Assembly: GCA_964615975.1 (NCBI GenBank)
Contig: CAZTTH010000018.1
Location: 1 to 64,000, forward strand
DNA from: CAZTTH01 sp964615975
Lineage (GTDB): Bacteria; Verrucomicrobiota; Lentisphaeria; JABSQK01; JAJFLO01
Direction: 5' to 3'
Length of the DNA: 64,000 nucleotides
The notes under the pieces were generated by a model. That model was not told the origin of the DNA. It saw nothing but the letters and a program-made list of their open reading frames with translations, and made no database searches. Positions 46,533-57,200 of this stretch are shown in pieces; the first letter of the stretch is position 1; each line of letters begins with the position of its first letter. The position numbers and the translations under genes were made by a program.

Positions 46533-48296
46533 ATGAACAACCAGAAGATTCCATTGTCTGGCGACCAACGTGCCCAACGCTCCGGTAATCTCATCACCCT
46601 GATATTGTGGCGCTATCGTTTCGGGCGCGGCTTGGCCGCGGCGGGATTGGGGATATTGCTGTCTCTTGCCTTTGCGCCAGGAGAAATGAGTTGGGTCGCC
46701 TGGGTGGGATTGGTGCCGTTCATGGCGCTGGCTTTTAACCCCCATCACAGTGCCGGTTGGCTGGGATACGCGTTTGGACTCGGCCATTTCACCACCAGCT
46801 TTTACTGGCTGAAAGAGGTCTTTCTTCCCGGGCCGCTGTTATTAGCTTCGGTATGCGCCATTTTTCCCGCGTTCTGGGCCAGTCTGTCAAAGGCTTTGTT
46901 GGACAATCTTACTCATACCCAAAATGACGATCTTCTCCCCCGGCACGACCCGGCACGACCGGTTAATACCGGCATAACTGTCGCCTGGAAACTGCCATTG
47001 ATTATTTGGATGTTCGCGTTTATATGGATCGCTACAGAATGGGTTCGTGGCTGGTTCTGCACCGGTTTCCCGTGGAATCAAATCGGTGTCAGTCAATGGC
47101 AGAATCTTGGGCTCATATCTTCAGCTTCGGTTACCGGCGTGGCAGGAATCGGATTTTTAATTGTCACTGTTAATGCCGCTATTTATTTTGTCATCCGCCG
47201 GTTTGACCGGTCATATGCGGCGGAGAAAGACCATTCGGCAATCATTCCGCTGCTTACCATAATAGTTACCTTTATTCCTTTCTTTATGATGCGTCAGGTC
47301 TATCGAATCGCTGAACCTGATGACTCCATGGCCATCGCCGCTGTGCAGGGGAATCTGCCCCAGTCCCGGGTCTGGTCAGCGCAACAACTTCATGAAGCCC
47401 TCGCGGTGTATCCCGGTCTTACCCGCACGTTAGTCTCTGCCAGTTCACCGGAACTAATCCTCTGGCCGGAAACCGCGATTCCCGCCAGTATCACCGCTGA
47501 TCCGGTTATCCGTCTGTTGATTAAAAAAATGATACAAGAAGTGAATATTCCATTGCTGGCAGGCACGATCGATTATCGTTATCCCGTCGACACCGCCACT
47601 ATCCACAGTGATATTTCTCCCTTAACTGCAAATTCAGTCAGTTTTAATAGCGCCGTGTTATTTGATGACCAGGGAGAGGTTGGCGAAATCTATGACAAGA
47701 TTCATCTGGTTCCCTTCGGTGAATATACCCCCTTCGAAGAATACCTCCCCTGGCTGACTGATTGGATCGGTATGGGACGCAGCCTGACGGCGGGAAAGGC
47801 ATTTACGATCATGCCCCTCAAACAAGCCAGGATTGGGGTTAATATCTGTTATGAAGATGTTTTTCCTGAAATCAGTTATAATCTGGTGCGGCACGGCGCC
47901 AATCTTCTCGTGGTAATTACCAACGACGCCTGGTTTGGTGAAACCTCGGGATCACGGCAGCATCTGGCTCATTCGGTGTTTCGTGCGGTTGAAAATCGCC
48001 GTCCTCTGCTGCGTAATGGGAATAACAGTGATACCTGTCTGATCATGCCGGATGGAGAAGTTCGTGATTTGCTCTATGACGAAGATATTGGAAATCGCTT
48101 TGTGCGCGACTCCCATGTCTATCAGGTCCCGTTGTACCCGAAGTTGCCGACAACCTTTTTCACCCGGTATGGGAATTGGTTCGCGGAATGTTCAGCGCTG
48201 ATTACCCTGATGATTATGGCCTGGTGCTGCTATCGCTATCTCGATCGCAAGCGCCGCCTGTTTCAGCTCATTAATCAGCGCGACTCCGGTCTTTAA
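46533..48296 (+). CDS. lnt: Apolipoprotein N-acyltransferase
   Basis: The 587-residue inner-membrane protein has about six N-terminal helices (to about residue 245) and a periplasmic nitrilase-type domain. The catalytic triad is readable: E313 in LILWPETAIP, K389 in YDKIHLVPFGEY and C439 in NICYEDVFPE; NDAWFGETSGSRQHL also matches. Lnt adds the third acyl chain to the N-terminal cysteine of lipoproteins, so the organism makes triacylated lipoproteins and has an outer membrane. The gene is somewhat longer than E. coli lnt (512 residues). Its stop codon overlaps the stop of the convergent GT39-like gene (shared TTAA at 48293-48296). Confidence 0.93.
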   Translation: MNNQKIPLSGDQRAQRSGNLITLILWRYRFGRGLAAAGLGILLSLAFAPGEMSWVAWVGLVPFMALAFNPHHSAGWLGYAFGLGHFTTSFYWLKEVFLPGPLLLASVCAIFPAFWASLSKALLDNLTHTQNDDLLPRHDPARPVNTGITVAWKLPLIIWMFAFIWIATEWVRGWFCTGFPWNQIGVSQWQNLGLISSASVTGVAGIGFLIVTVNAAIYFVIRRFDRSYAAEKDHSAIIPLLTIIVTFIPFFMMRQVYRIAEPDDSMAIAAVQGNLPQSRVWSAQQLHEALAVYPGLTRTLVSASSPELILWPETAIPASITADPVIRLLIKKMIQEVNIPLLAGTIDYRYPVDTATIHSDISPLTANSVSFNSAVLFDDQGEVGEIYDKIHLVPFGEYTPFEEYLPWLTDWIGMGRSLTAGKAFTIMPLKQARIGVNICYEDVFPEISYNLVRHGANLLVVITNDAWFGETSGSRQHLAHSVFRAVENRRPLLRNGNNSDTCLIMPDGEVRDLLYDEDIGNRFVRDSHVYQVPLYPKLPTTFFTRYGNWFAECSALITLMIMAWCCYRYLDRKRRLFQLINQRDSGL

Positions 48297-49966
48297 TGAC
48301 CTTTGATTACAGTGAAAATTGCGGATTGTCGGCCAATTTCCTTGACTATGGTTGATGCGGGAAAATTAGCACTCAGGCCAAACCGGGTAGTCGCGACATA
48401 ATAATCGAACCCCGGCGGTAATTCATTGGTGGGCAGACGCGAAAACAGCAGTTCCGTTTGTATCCCATCATCGAGGTAGGAATCAAAACAAGTGCGCGAA
48501 TTGTTGTTGGCGGCAAGCAGTATTCGTAATTGTTGCTTGTGCAATCGTTTCTTTTCCTGATTTATCCACTCCGCCGCTTCCTTGTAACTGGTCAGCCAAT
48601 AATCGCTTTCATACCTGCTGCCGGCCTGCGCCACCCCCCCCACGATTTCATTAAAATAAGTGTATTGATAAGGGTGTAATCTCACCATTGGCAACAGCGG
48701 ACATAACAACAACATCAGGAGGACTGACAGCAGCAGTTTGTGCTCAACCTGACGTTGACATTGGCGATAAATCGCCGCGGCTCCATATCCTCCAATGATT
48801 GCCATCGCGGGTTGGAGAAAGAGAAAATGACGAATGCCGTCATAGACATTGGGACGCATGACAACGAAATAGAGAATGGGAAACAGAAACCAGAGAAAAA
48901 GCGAAAACAATACCGCACAGTCAGTTGAGTTAGTTTGGCGATTTTCCGGTTGTGAGAGCTCTGATTGTGGTTTGGAAGCCAGCGCTTTTACTCCGGCAAA
49001 GATCCCGAAAATGATGAAAATCAGTAAGGTCAATGGTGTGGTTATCAATAAATACCAGGGAAGGTAATGCCAGGGCAGGGCATTGCTGTTGATGCTGCTG
49101 CCGGCATAGAGAAGATGGTAGGTGGAACTGAATTCAGTGGCCAGTTTCAGTGCTTGCCAGGGATGGAGTATCGGATTCTGATGTGCCCATGGCCAACACA
49201 CGATCATGATTCCCCATGATATAATGGGGATAAGCAATAGTTTGATCGTCAATGACACCAGTTTTTCTCGGGATATGCTATTCGTCTTGAGATTAGCAAT
49301 GATCAGGTGAAACCCCCCGATGACCGGCAAAAATAGCCATAACATGACGCCGCCTATGCGAATCGCCATGGCCACCCCGATGCAAAGACCACAGCGCGTA
49401 CATTGACCATAGGTGATCGCACTTCCATGACGCCACATGTGGGTGAGAAAATACATCGCCCAGGTAAACGCGCAGGCAAACGGGATATCCTTGGAGTTGC
49501 CAAACGCGTGGCCAACATAAGCCGGAAGCATGATCAGAAACAAGGCGCTGAAAATTGGAATCCAGGGATCCGCAAAGAGACGAGCGAACTTGATTACTCC
49601 CATGACACCGAGCAAAGCCGTGAAAGCAACCAGCAGATGTCTGATGTCCCATTTCAGCGCCGGAAACTGGCGGTAGAGAGTGGCCGCGACCAGTTCGAAA
49701 AGCGGGCCATAAAAACGCAGATTCAAATAGCTGTTACAGCGTGTATCGTTGCCGCCGCTGGCATAATAATCCCACGCCAATTCGCCATATCGCGACTGCA
49801 CCGTTTCGTCCCAGGTAATGCCAAAATCCTGATAACAATGGATAATGAATATGAATGCGGCGAGTAAAATGCTCCCCAAAACTACCGCATGGAAATTGAC
49901 CGCGAAGGTTTTATTGCGCGTTTGCATTACCAGCAGGGCAGGGCAGTTGCTTGATTCTTTTGGCAA
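48293..49966 (-). CDS. Polytopic membrane glycosyltransferase, GT39/PMT-like
   Basis: The 557-residue protein has about ten hydrophobic helices. After the first one, ITWDETVQSRYGELAWDYY holds the Asp-Glu pair typical of GT39/GT83-type enzymes that use polyprenyl-phosphate sugars, and HAFGNSKDIPFACAF follows in the second loop. It overlaps the upstream GT2 gene by about 56 bases (or about 17 if it starts at an internal ATG), so the two are translated together. The GT2 enzyme would make the lipid-linked donor and this one would transfer the sugar on the outer face of the membrane to a protein, lipid or glycan. Confidence 0.7.
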   Translation of the reverse strand: MPKESSNCPALLVMQTRNKTFAVNFHAVVLGSILLAAFIFIIHCYQDFGITWDETVQSRYGELAWDYYASGGNDTRCNSYLNLRFYGPLFELVAATLYRQFPALKWDIRHLLVAFTALLGVMGVIKFARLFADPWIPIFSALFLIMLPAYVGHAFGNSKDIPFACAFTWAMYFLTHMWRHGSAITYGQCTRCGLCIGVAMAIRIGGVMLWLFLPVIGGFHLIIANLKTNSISREKLVSLTIKLLLIPIISWGIMIVCWPWAHQNPILHPWQALKLATEFSSTYHLLYAGSSINSNALPWHYLPWYLLITTPLTLLIFIIFGIFAGVKALASKPQSELSQPENRQTNSTDCAVLFSLFLWFLFPILYFVVMRPNVYDGIRHFLFLQPAMAIIGGYGAAAIYRQCQRQVEHKLLLSVLLMLLLCPLLPMVRLHPYQYTYFNEIVGGVAQAGSRYESDYWLTSYKEAAEWINQEKKRLHKQQLRILLAANNNSRTCFDSYLDDGIQTELLFSRLPTNELPPGFDYYVATTRFGLSANFPASTIVKEIGRQSAIFTVIKGH

Positions 49967-50666
49967 TACGCAGGATGTCCATCGCCATATTGAAAATGTG
50001 ACGCGGGCGAATCCGGCTGTCGCCCTGTTCCTGCCAGGGGATCATTTCTTCACGAATCTTCATGCCGAACTTCATTGCCAGCAGGATCAATTCGACATCG
50101 AAAGCGAATCCCAGGCAGATCATCTGGCGGGCTATTTTTCGTGCCATGCCAGTCTCCATGAGTTTAAATCCGCATTGGGTATCATAAACGGATAAACCGG
50201 TAATGATCGAGGTATAGGTTTGGAATACCCGGCCCATGTAATGTCGATACAGCAGACGATGAACTTTCCCATCCTGGGTTTTTACCCGAATCCCGATCAA
50301 TAATTCCCGCCCACTGGCGATCTCAGGTTCTTCGATCAAATCCTTGAATAACAAAGGTGATGCGGCCAGATCGGCATCGACATAACCAACCATGCGGCCT
50401 TGAGCCTGAAGCAAGCCTTCACGCACCGCCCGACCTTTACCCTGATTGTGGGGCAGGGTAATCAGGGTAATTTTTTGCGGGGCGATGGAACGAAAGTCAT
50501 CAATGGTATTCGCTGTCGTATCCCGCGATCCATCGTCGACAAACAGCCACTCCCAATCCAGCTCCAGATTGGCTTTTATCAGGGTGAAAAATCGCGACAA
50601 GCGTTCTGCTTCATTATAGCAGGGGATAATGACTGTCAATTGGTGGGTAAAAGTATTCATGAACAT
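49911..50666 (-). CDS. GT2 glycosyltransferase, polyprenyl/dolichyl-phosphate sugar synthase-like
   Basis: The 251-residue enzyme has GT-A motifs VIIPCYNEAERLSRF, LFVDDGSRDTT, PHNQGKGRAVREG and the DXD-type VDADLAAS, plus YDTQCGFKLME. This set is closest to dolichyl-phosphate beta-glucosyltransferase and related polyprenyl-phosphate sugar synthases. No C-terminal helices are present. It would transfer a hexose from a nucleotide sugar to polyprenyl phosphate on the cytoplasmic face, supplying the overlapping GT39-like transferase. Confidence 0.8.
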   Translation of the reverse strand: MFMNTFTHQLTVIIPCYNEAERLSRFFTLIKANLELDWEWLFVDDGSRDTTANTIDDFRSIAPQKITLITLPHNQGKGRAVREGLLQAQGRMVGYVDADLAASPLLFKDLIEEPEIASGRELLIGIRVKTQDGKVHRLLYRHYMGRVFQTYTSIITGLSVYDTQCGFKLMETGMARKIARQMICLGFAFDVELILLAMKFGMKIREEMIPWQEQGDSRIRPRHIFNMAMDILRIAKRIKQLPCPAGNANAQ

Positions 50667-51010
50667 TGCATTTATGTACGATTCTCTGAGTAAACTCGCC
50701 TTATCGACTGAACCCGGTCAGGTTTGTGAAAAATAGCGCACGATTGCCAGTCTGAGGTGAACGGCGGCGGTTGAAAATGCGACTGCCTGCCGACGATTTC
50801 AATTGCAGTTACCGATGAAATATCCTCCCCAGGGTATCTGGTTGCAATAAAATTTCCATATTCTTATTTTACTTGTCCTTGAGATGAGTACAGATAGCGG
50901 GTATCATTGGGTAATACTGGCTCTCTTGGAATATAAGCATTTCATTAACCGCTCGATCATCTCAACACACCCTGATTTTTAATTATCAGGTCAACAACGA
51001 TTCAATATTC
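50667..51010 (+). other. Intergenic region upstream of hemE
   Basis: This 344-base gap lies between the divergent GT2 gene and hemE. Apart from a promoter for hemE (50879-50907), I see no RNA fold, repeat or reading frame of interest. The hemE start has no Shine-Dalgarno. Confidence 0.5.
50879..50907 (+). promoter_or_regulatory. Predicted sigma70 promoter of hemE
   Basis: TTGAGA (50879-50884) and TATCAT (50902-50907) are separated by exactly 17 bases, a good match to a sigma70 promoter, about 105 bases before the hemE start. Confidence 0.45.
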
Positions 51011-52051
51011 ATGAGTAGAAAAACCCGATTTCTCAATGCCTGCCGCCGCGCCCCAGTTGATACGACACCGATTTGGTTGATGCGGCAAGCGGGTCGTTAT
51101 ATGGCGGAATACCGGAAGTTACGCAAAAAGTATTCTTTAATGCAGTTGATCGTCACCCCGGAATTGGCGGTGGAGGTGACCCTCCAACCCGTGCAGGCAT
51201 TCGCCGTCGATGCCGCTATTATTTTTGCCGATATCCTGCCGGTGCTCAGCGGTCTGGGGTTGACGATTGATTTTTCTGCTGATCACGGTCCCAAAATATT
51301 GAATCCGATCCGGAAGGCCGAAGACATCACCCGGCTCAAACCTTATTCGATCGAAGAGTTTTTAGGCTTTACCCTTAAAGCCATCAAAACCGTGCGCCAT
51401 GAATTGCGGGATGTCGTCCCGCTGATCGGTTTTTCCGGCGCGCCTTTTACCCTGGCGAGTTATGCTGTTGAAGGCGGCGGTTCACACCATTTTCTTAAAA
51501 TCAAGGATTTCATCTACCACCAGGAAGCAGCATGGCAGCAACTAATGGATAAACTGACCATCGTGGTTGGTGATTATCTTTGCGAACAAATCAAGGCTGG
51601 CGCTCAGGCGGTCCAGATGTTTGATTCCTGGGCGGGAATACTTAGTCCTCAGGATTTTCACCGATTTGTCCTTCCCGCGGTTACACGCATTATTGCCCGA
51701 TTAAAAAAAACTTATCCAACGATACCAGTGATTTACTTTGGCACTGAAACCTGTGGATTCATAAAACATATCCGTTCGGTGGATGCCGATGTTATTGGCA
51801 TTGACTGGCGGGTTGATATCCTTGATGCCTGGTCAGTGGTTGGTGATCAATTCGCTATCCAGGGCAATCTCGATCCTCTGGTGCTGCGCGCTCCCATCTC
51901 CGAGATTACCCGTCAGGCCGGTTATATCCTTGATCGTGTCAATAAACGTCCGGGTCATATTTTCAATCTTGGACACGGGGTCCAGAAGGAAACTCCGCCT
52001 GACCATGTTGCGGCGTTGATCGACTTTGTTCATGAGCATGGCAGACAGTAG
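51011..52051 (+). CDS. hemE: Uroporphyrinogen decarboxylase
   Basis: The 346-residue enzyme has the UroD signature PIWLMRQAGRYMAEYRKLR at the N-terminus, FADILPVLSGLG, GFSGAPFTLASYAVEGGG and NLGHGVQKETPPDHV near the C-terminus. It removes four carboxyl groups from uroporphyrinogen III to give coproporphyrinogen III in haem synthesis. Length is typical. It is a single gene, with no other haem genes in the window. Haem supply fits the c-type haem sensor at 33537-34670, but the two are not linked. Confidence 0.95.
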   Translation: MSRKTRFLNACRRAPVDTTPIWLMRQAGRYMAEYRKLRKKYSLMQLIVTPELAVEVTLQPVQAFAVDAAIIFADILPVLSGLGLTIDFSADHGPKILNPIRKAEDITRLKPYSIEEFLGFTLKAIKTVRHELRDVVPLIGFSGAPFTLASYAVEGGGSHHFLKIKDFIYHQEAAWQQLMDKLTIVVGDYLCEQIKAGAQAVQMFDSWAGILSPQDFHRFVLPAVTRIIARLKKTYPTIPVIYFGTETCGFIKHIRSVDADVIGIDWRVDILDAWSVVGDQFAIQGNLDPLVLRAPISEITRQAGYILDRVNKRPGHIFNLGHGVQKETPPDHVAALIDFVHEHGRQ

Positions 52052-52175
52052 GATTTTTTAATGTGTCAGAGCGCCATTTGCATGGCTGATTACAGCGCTC
52101 GTGATCATTCAGGTTGGTATTCTCCGTGCGGTTATAAACAGCACTTTTAGATGGGAGGACATCATCGCGAAATGA

Positions 52176-52348
52176 TTTTTGAATCAGTCATCCCAATGGG
52201 ACTTTTGTCGAATAACGCCTTATTCCCAGCGATAAATCGCTGGGCTGTTATCGGTTCATCCCGAACGGGATTATTGACATTAGCCCGCCAATTCATTGGC
52301 GGGTCCGAAATGCAGGAATCCAAAAGTCCCATAGGGACGATTGAAAAA
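52176..52348. repeat. Hairpin-rich inverted-repeat element (MITE/REP-like)
   Basis: Near-matching ~30-base ends in opposite orientation (52176-52207 and 52321-52348, both containing ATGGGACTTTTG or its complement) enclose three strong palindromes: CCCAGCGAT/ATCGCTGGG at 52225-52244, ATCCCG/CGGGAT at 52258-52271 and CCCGCCAAT/ATTGGCGGG at 52284-52303. Each end also folds into a small hairpin such as GTCCC/GGGAC. There is no reading frame. Such chains of palindromes in an intergenic gap are typical of REP-type elements moved by RAYT transposases, or of MITEs. The flanking stretches of the 446-base gap (52052-52175 and 52349-52497) show nothing else. Confidence 0.7.
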
Positions 52349-52497
52349 TACGGTTTATGACCGGTTAAAGTATAGTCAGGCCTGTCTGAGTGCGATCACG
52401 AAAAGTCAGGCACGATCAGTGCCGTGTGATGTAATGCGCTCAAGAAGGACGGCTCTTGTTTGGCTGACTACGAAAGCCCGCTTCCCCGGCAAACCCT

Positions 52498-53385
52498 CTA
52501 TTGACGATAAATCACTGCCGCCACATAACCCACCACCTGATCATGTTGCCCCCCGGGGACATCACCTGAATTAGCTGCCTTCACTACTGAAATCCGATTC
52601 GCGCCCAATGCCCTGGCTGTTTCCATCGTGGTATAGACCGCGCCGGTGCTGCACATCATGCAATGTAAGTCCTGAACAACATGTGCAGACATGTAGTCTC
52701 GGATTTCATCTCGGAGTATCTGAGTATCGAATTTCTCGATGGCATTGACAATTACCCGATCAGATTTCACCGCTTCATCATATGTTGGATAATGGCAGAG
52801 ATCCGTGCTGCCCAGCAAGAGTACCGATCGACTCTTAATCACCTTTGCCAGATTTGCAGAGAGCGCTGCAATTAACTGCTTGTCGTCCTGCTGGATTAAA
52901 ATCGGCACGATCCTGCAATCAGGCATGATAGTTTGTAAAAATGGCAATTGCACCTCAAGACTGTGTTCCTGCGCATGTGCCTGAGGAATATCCGCGGCAC
53001 ACTCAGCGGATTCAATGATCGCGGCTGCCAGTTCTTCATCGATCTCAATATCCCCTAACGATGTACGAAATCTGCCCCGCGCATAAACCGCCGCGCCCGC
53101 AACCGGATAGCGATGACTGAGTCCGATCATGATCACGGTATCATAGGATCGGTGTGCCAATAATTTATAGGCGTGGGCGGCAACTGTTCCGGAATACGTG
53201 TACCCCGCGTGCGGGACAATAATTCCCATTAACTCACCATCAATGACAGCCGGATCAGCCGCATCGAGATAGTGACATACATCGCTTGCCAGACGTTCCG
53301 GAGACTTGGGATAAAAGGCGCCGGCTGCCCAGGGCAGCCGAATCATATCGTCATTTTTATGTAATTTGCCGAATGCCATAATCAT
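52498..53385 (-). CDS. amrB: MEMO1 family protein (AmmeMemoRadiSam system protein B)
   Basis: The 295-residue protein has the MEMO pattern: RLPWAAGAFYPKSPERLASDV at the start, IVPHAGYTYSGTVAAHAY, MIGLSHRYPV, AQEHSLEVQLPFLQ and the STDLCHYPTYDEA segment with its conserved His residues (extradiol-dioxygenase-like fold, possible metal site). In many genomes it is encoded with an AMMECR1 protein and a radical SAM enzyme, forming the uncharacterised AmmeMemoRadiSam system; neither partner is nearby here. Divergent from the MarC gene. Function remains unknown. Confidence 0.85.
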   Translation of the reverse strand: MIMAFGKLHKNDDMIRLPWAAGAFYPKSPERLASDVCHYLDAADPAVIDGELMGIIVPHAGYTYSGTVAAHAYKLLAHRSYDTVIMIGLSHRYPVAGAAVYARGRFRTSLGDIEIDEELAAAIIESAECAADIPQAHAQEHSLEVQLPFLQTIMPDCRIVPILIQQDDKQLIAALSANLAKVIKSRSVLLLGSTDLCHYPTYDEAVKSDRVIVNAIEKFDTQILRDEIRDYMSAHVVQDLHCMMCSTGAVYTTMETARALGANRISVVKAANSGDVPGGQHDQVVGYVAAVIYRQ

Positions 53386-53484
53386 GTCTTACTCTGGGTT
53401 AACACTAATCCATATAGTATTATTATCACACGAATTAAGAATTCCATTGATAATTAAATATGTCTTTCACGCATCGATAAACGT

Positions 53485-54069
53485 ATGAACGAATTCTGGT
53501 TGTGTTTTATTCCGTTGTTCGTGGCGGTTGATGCCATTGGGGTATTGCCGATTTTCATTGCCATCACTGCCAATATGCCGCCGCCAACAGTTCACAAGGT
53601 TTTAGTTCAATCGCTTGTCACCGCGACCGCAGTGGCATTGCTGTTTCTGACGATCGGCGCTGCCATCTTCAAGTTCCTTGGCATTACTACCGGTGATTTC
53701 ATGGTCGCCGGCGGCATTCTTCTGCTCTTTATCTCTCTGTCGGATTTGATTACCACAGATAAGATTCAGCGGCAGATCGATCCCGACAGCTTCGGCGCCG
53801 TCCCCATCGGTGTTCCCCTGATCACCGGACCGGCGGTGTTGACCACCATTGTCTTATTGTCCAATCAATATGGTCCCTGGTTAACCTCCGCTGCCATTGT
53901 CATCAATATCCTGATTGCCGGGGGCATCTTTTATTCTTCGACCAAAATCGTCAAATTTTTAGGCAAGGCCGGGGTCAAAATCCTCTCCAAAATCGCCAGT
54001 CTGTTCCTCGCCGCCATTGCCGTCATGATGATCCGCAAAGGCATCGTTTATTTCCTCCATGCCGGTTAA
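53485..54069 (+). CDS. MarC family integral membrane protein
   Basis: The 194-residue protein has about six hydrophobic helices, with the opening FWLCFIPLFVAVDAIGVLPIF, and the DFMVAGGILLLFISLSDLI and GVPLITGPAVLTTIV segments characteristic of the MarC/UPF0056 family. MarC was once linked to antibiotic resistance in E. coli, but this is disputed and the role is unknown. It ends 215 bases before the large helicase gene, with no sign of being part of that cluster. Confidence 0.88.
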   Translation: MNEFWLCFIPLFVAVDAIGVLPIFIAITANMPPPTVHKVLVQSLVTATAVALLFLTIGAAIFKFLGITTGDFMVAGGILLLFISLSDLITTDKIQRQIDPDSFGAVPIGVPLITGPAVLTTIVLLSNQYGPWLTSAAIVINILIAGGIFYSSTKIVKFLGKAGVKILSKIASLFLAAIAVMMIRKGIVYFLHAG

Positions 54070-54284
54070 TCCCGCCGTGTTGCCTCGTCCATTTTCCCGC
54101 CACTGGCAACCACTTGCCGTTAAGATAAAGTAAGACACTATTTGATTTAATACTGAATCTCATGAATTGAGTTACTATAATCTGTCATGACATTAGCTTT
54201 GAATTCTTATTTGAATGGGATAATGGTTCACGACGTACATGGCAGGACGAAGTTGGTAACAATGATAAGTCAAGACTAATCTGT

Positions 54285-57200
54285 GTGAAGACTATGAATA
54301 TCCTTAAAACCCATGCTAAGATTATTGAAGACTACGCGTCCTACATCAGAAGTTTCATTAAGATTGCTGATCCCAGGATTCACGAAAAGGTCAAAGCTGA
54401 ATTAGAACAGGGAAAGCTTTGGCCCGAACCGCTGCTCCAGTTCAATCCTTCATATCATAAAACCGACAGCCTGATTAAACTCACCAACACTGGTGTTCTT
54501 CATCCCGATATCGCTGAGATCTTCAAAGGGTTATCCCTCTACCAACATCAGGTCAAAGCCATCCAATTGGGGACAGCCGGCAACGACTTCATCGTTACTT
54601 CCGGAACGGGTTCGGGAAAATCTTTAACCTATATCGGCACAATTTTCCATCACCTGCTCAACAATCCAAACGCGCCTGGAGTAACGGCTATCGTAGTCTA
54701 TCCGATGAACGCTCTCATAAATTCACAATCCGAGGAATTCCAGCGTTATCAGGAAAACTACGAGAAGGCAACGGGCAGGAATTTTCCCATTAGCTTCGGT
54801 CAATACACTGGTCAGGAAAAAGAAAACAGGCGAGCTGAAATGCGTGAATCCCCGCCGCAGATCCTGCTCACCAATTACATGATGCTGGAATTGCTTTTAA
54901 CTCGCTTGAGTGAACGATCGATTCGCGATGGGATATACAAAAACCTTCGTTTTCTGGTTTTCGATGAACTACATACTTATCGTGGAAGACAAGGCGCTGA
55001 TATCGCGCTGTTGATCCGGCGTATTCGCGCCCAGAGTGAGTTGCCGGTGGTATGCATTGGGACTTCAGCCACGATGATCTCCGTGGGGTCCATGGCTGAT
55101 CAGCGTCGGGGTGTTGCAGAAGTAGCGACCATACTCTTTGGTAAGCCATTTACTCCTGAACAAGTTATCAATGAAACCCTTGACCGTTCTCTCTCGTTTT
55201 CGGGTACACTCCCCAGTGGATCTGAACTCGCTGCCGCGATAACTAAAGGGATCAATCTTAATGACGATGTTACTAAACTTCAAATTCACCCGGTGGCGAT
55301 TTGGCTGGAAAACAAGGTAGCCCTGGAAACATGTGATGGACAGCTTGTGAGAGGTAAACCACAGCGAATCAGTGAAATTATTCACGCCTTGTCACGGGAG
55401 TGCGGTTTGGAGGAGAAAGTCTGCCGACATTATATCGCTGAACTTCTGGAATGGATCGGCGCGGTTAATAATCGCATTCGAGAAACAGGCCAGCGCTATA
55501 CCATCCTGCCGTTTAAACTTCACCAATTCATTTCCCAGACTGGATCGGTATATACGACACTCGATCAGGATGAAAACCGCTACATCACCTTGGAACCAGG
55601 TATATATCAACCCGATGATGCAGACAAAAAGTTGATATTCCCCAACGTTTTTAGCCGCGCTACCGGTTATACATTCATCTGTGTATCCCTGATTGGCGAC
55701 CGGCTGGAGCCTCGTGAATTCAGGGAAAGTACCGGGGATGAGGATGATGAGATAACCTCAGGTTACTTAATAATTGGTGAGGATATATGGAATCCCCCGG
55801 ATGACTTCGAATTGCTGCCTGAATCCTGGCTGCGCATGACCAAAGCCGGGCCGGTTCCCGATTCACGAGTCAAGTCGCGTTTTCCCATTAAACTCTACTT
55901 CGATGAGACTGGAAAATGTTCAGCGACCGAGCCCAAAAAATGGTGGGGTTGGTTCATGTCGGAGCCGTTGCTGTTCGATCCCACCGGCGGAGTGTTTTTT
56001 GATACCAAGACCAACGAAGGCACAAAGCTTACCAAATTGGGCAGTGAAGGACGGAGCACTTCAACCACTATCACGGCTTTCTCGGTCTTAAATCAGTTAA
56101 ATGACATCGGCTATGTCCAGAAAGATCAAAAACTCCTCAGCTTTACCGACAATCGTCAGGATGCTGCTTTACAAGCCGGCCATTTCAACGACTTTGTACA
56201 AGTCGTGCGTCTACGAGCCGGTATTTACCAGGCATTAAAAATGGCCACGGCGGGAATTTTGACCTATATGACTTTGGGAGAGGCAGTTCGAAAAGCTTTG
56301 AACCTGCCGTTTACTGATTATTCTACTCGAAATGATGAGCCTGAATTAGCGACAATCAAGCGTAAGTACGAATCCTGCCTGCAGGACTTCCTGCTTTATC
56401 GTGCCATTGCCGATCTGCGGCGAAGCTGGCGAATTGTCTTGCCAAATCTCGAACAGTGTGCACTGCTTGCCATCGATTATGTCGATCTCGATGAGATTGC
56501 CGGCGAAGAACATTTCTGGAGCACGACTCCATTGCTAGGCGAACTCAAATCTGATGTTCGCCGGGAGTTGATTGCCACCATTCTGGACTTCTTTCGGCTT
56601 GAATATGCTTTGTTCAATGAAAATCACCTGACCGATTCACGACTTAAGGAAAGCGAAAAACAATTTCGTGATATGCTGAAGGCACCATGGTCTCTGGATG
56701 AAAAAGAAGAGCTGCGAATTCCCAGTGCTATTCGCTTGGGTCCACTCCATAAATCCGCAAAATTTCCAGCAAAAAGCATGGGGCCGGCCAGTGCTCTGGG
56801 AAAATATATTAAGCTTATTGTTCGGCAGCTTAACATCGATCTTGATCTCAGGGGGGATAAATATAATGAGTTTATCCTTAAGCTCATGAACCGGTTGGAA
56901 GCTGCTGATTATCTGAAATCACAAATGGCTCGCAGCGATAAAAATGAAGAAGTCCCGGTCTTCCGTCTTAAATTGGATAAAATCATTTGGAAACTCGGCG
57001 ATAATGAAACCGTCAAGCCAGACTCAATCAAGCAACGTGCCTATAAGCATCAGACAGCCCGTCCCAACCTCTTTTTTCAATCCTTATATCAGCGTAATTT
57101 CGCCGCGTTGAAGTGCCTTCAGGGCGATGACCATACCGGTCAGCTCAACTCGGATGTTCGCATTCAGCGTGAAGACCAGTTCCGCAACGGTAAGATCAGT

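Noticed and set aside
52176..52348. CRISPR array
   Set aside because: The palindromes differ from one another and there is no regular repeat-spacer spacing; no cas gene is in the window.
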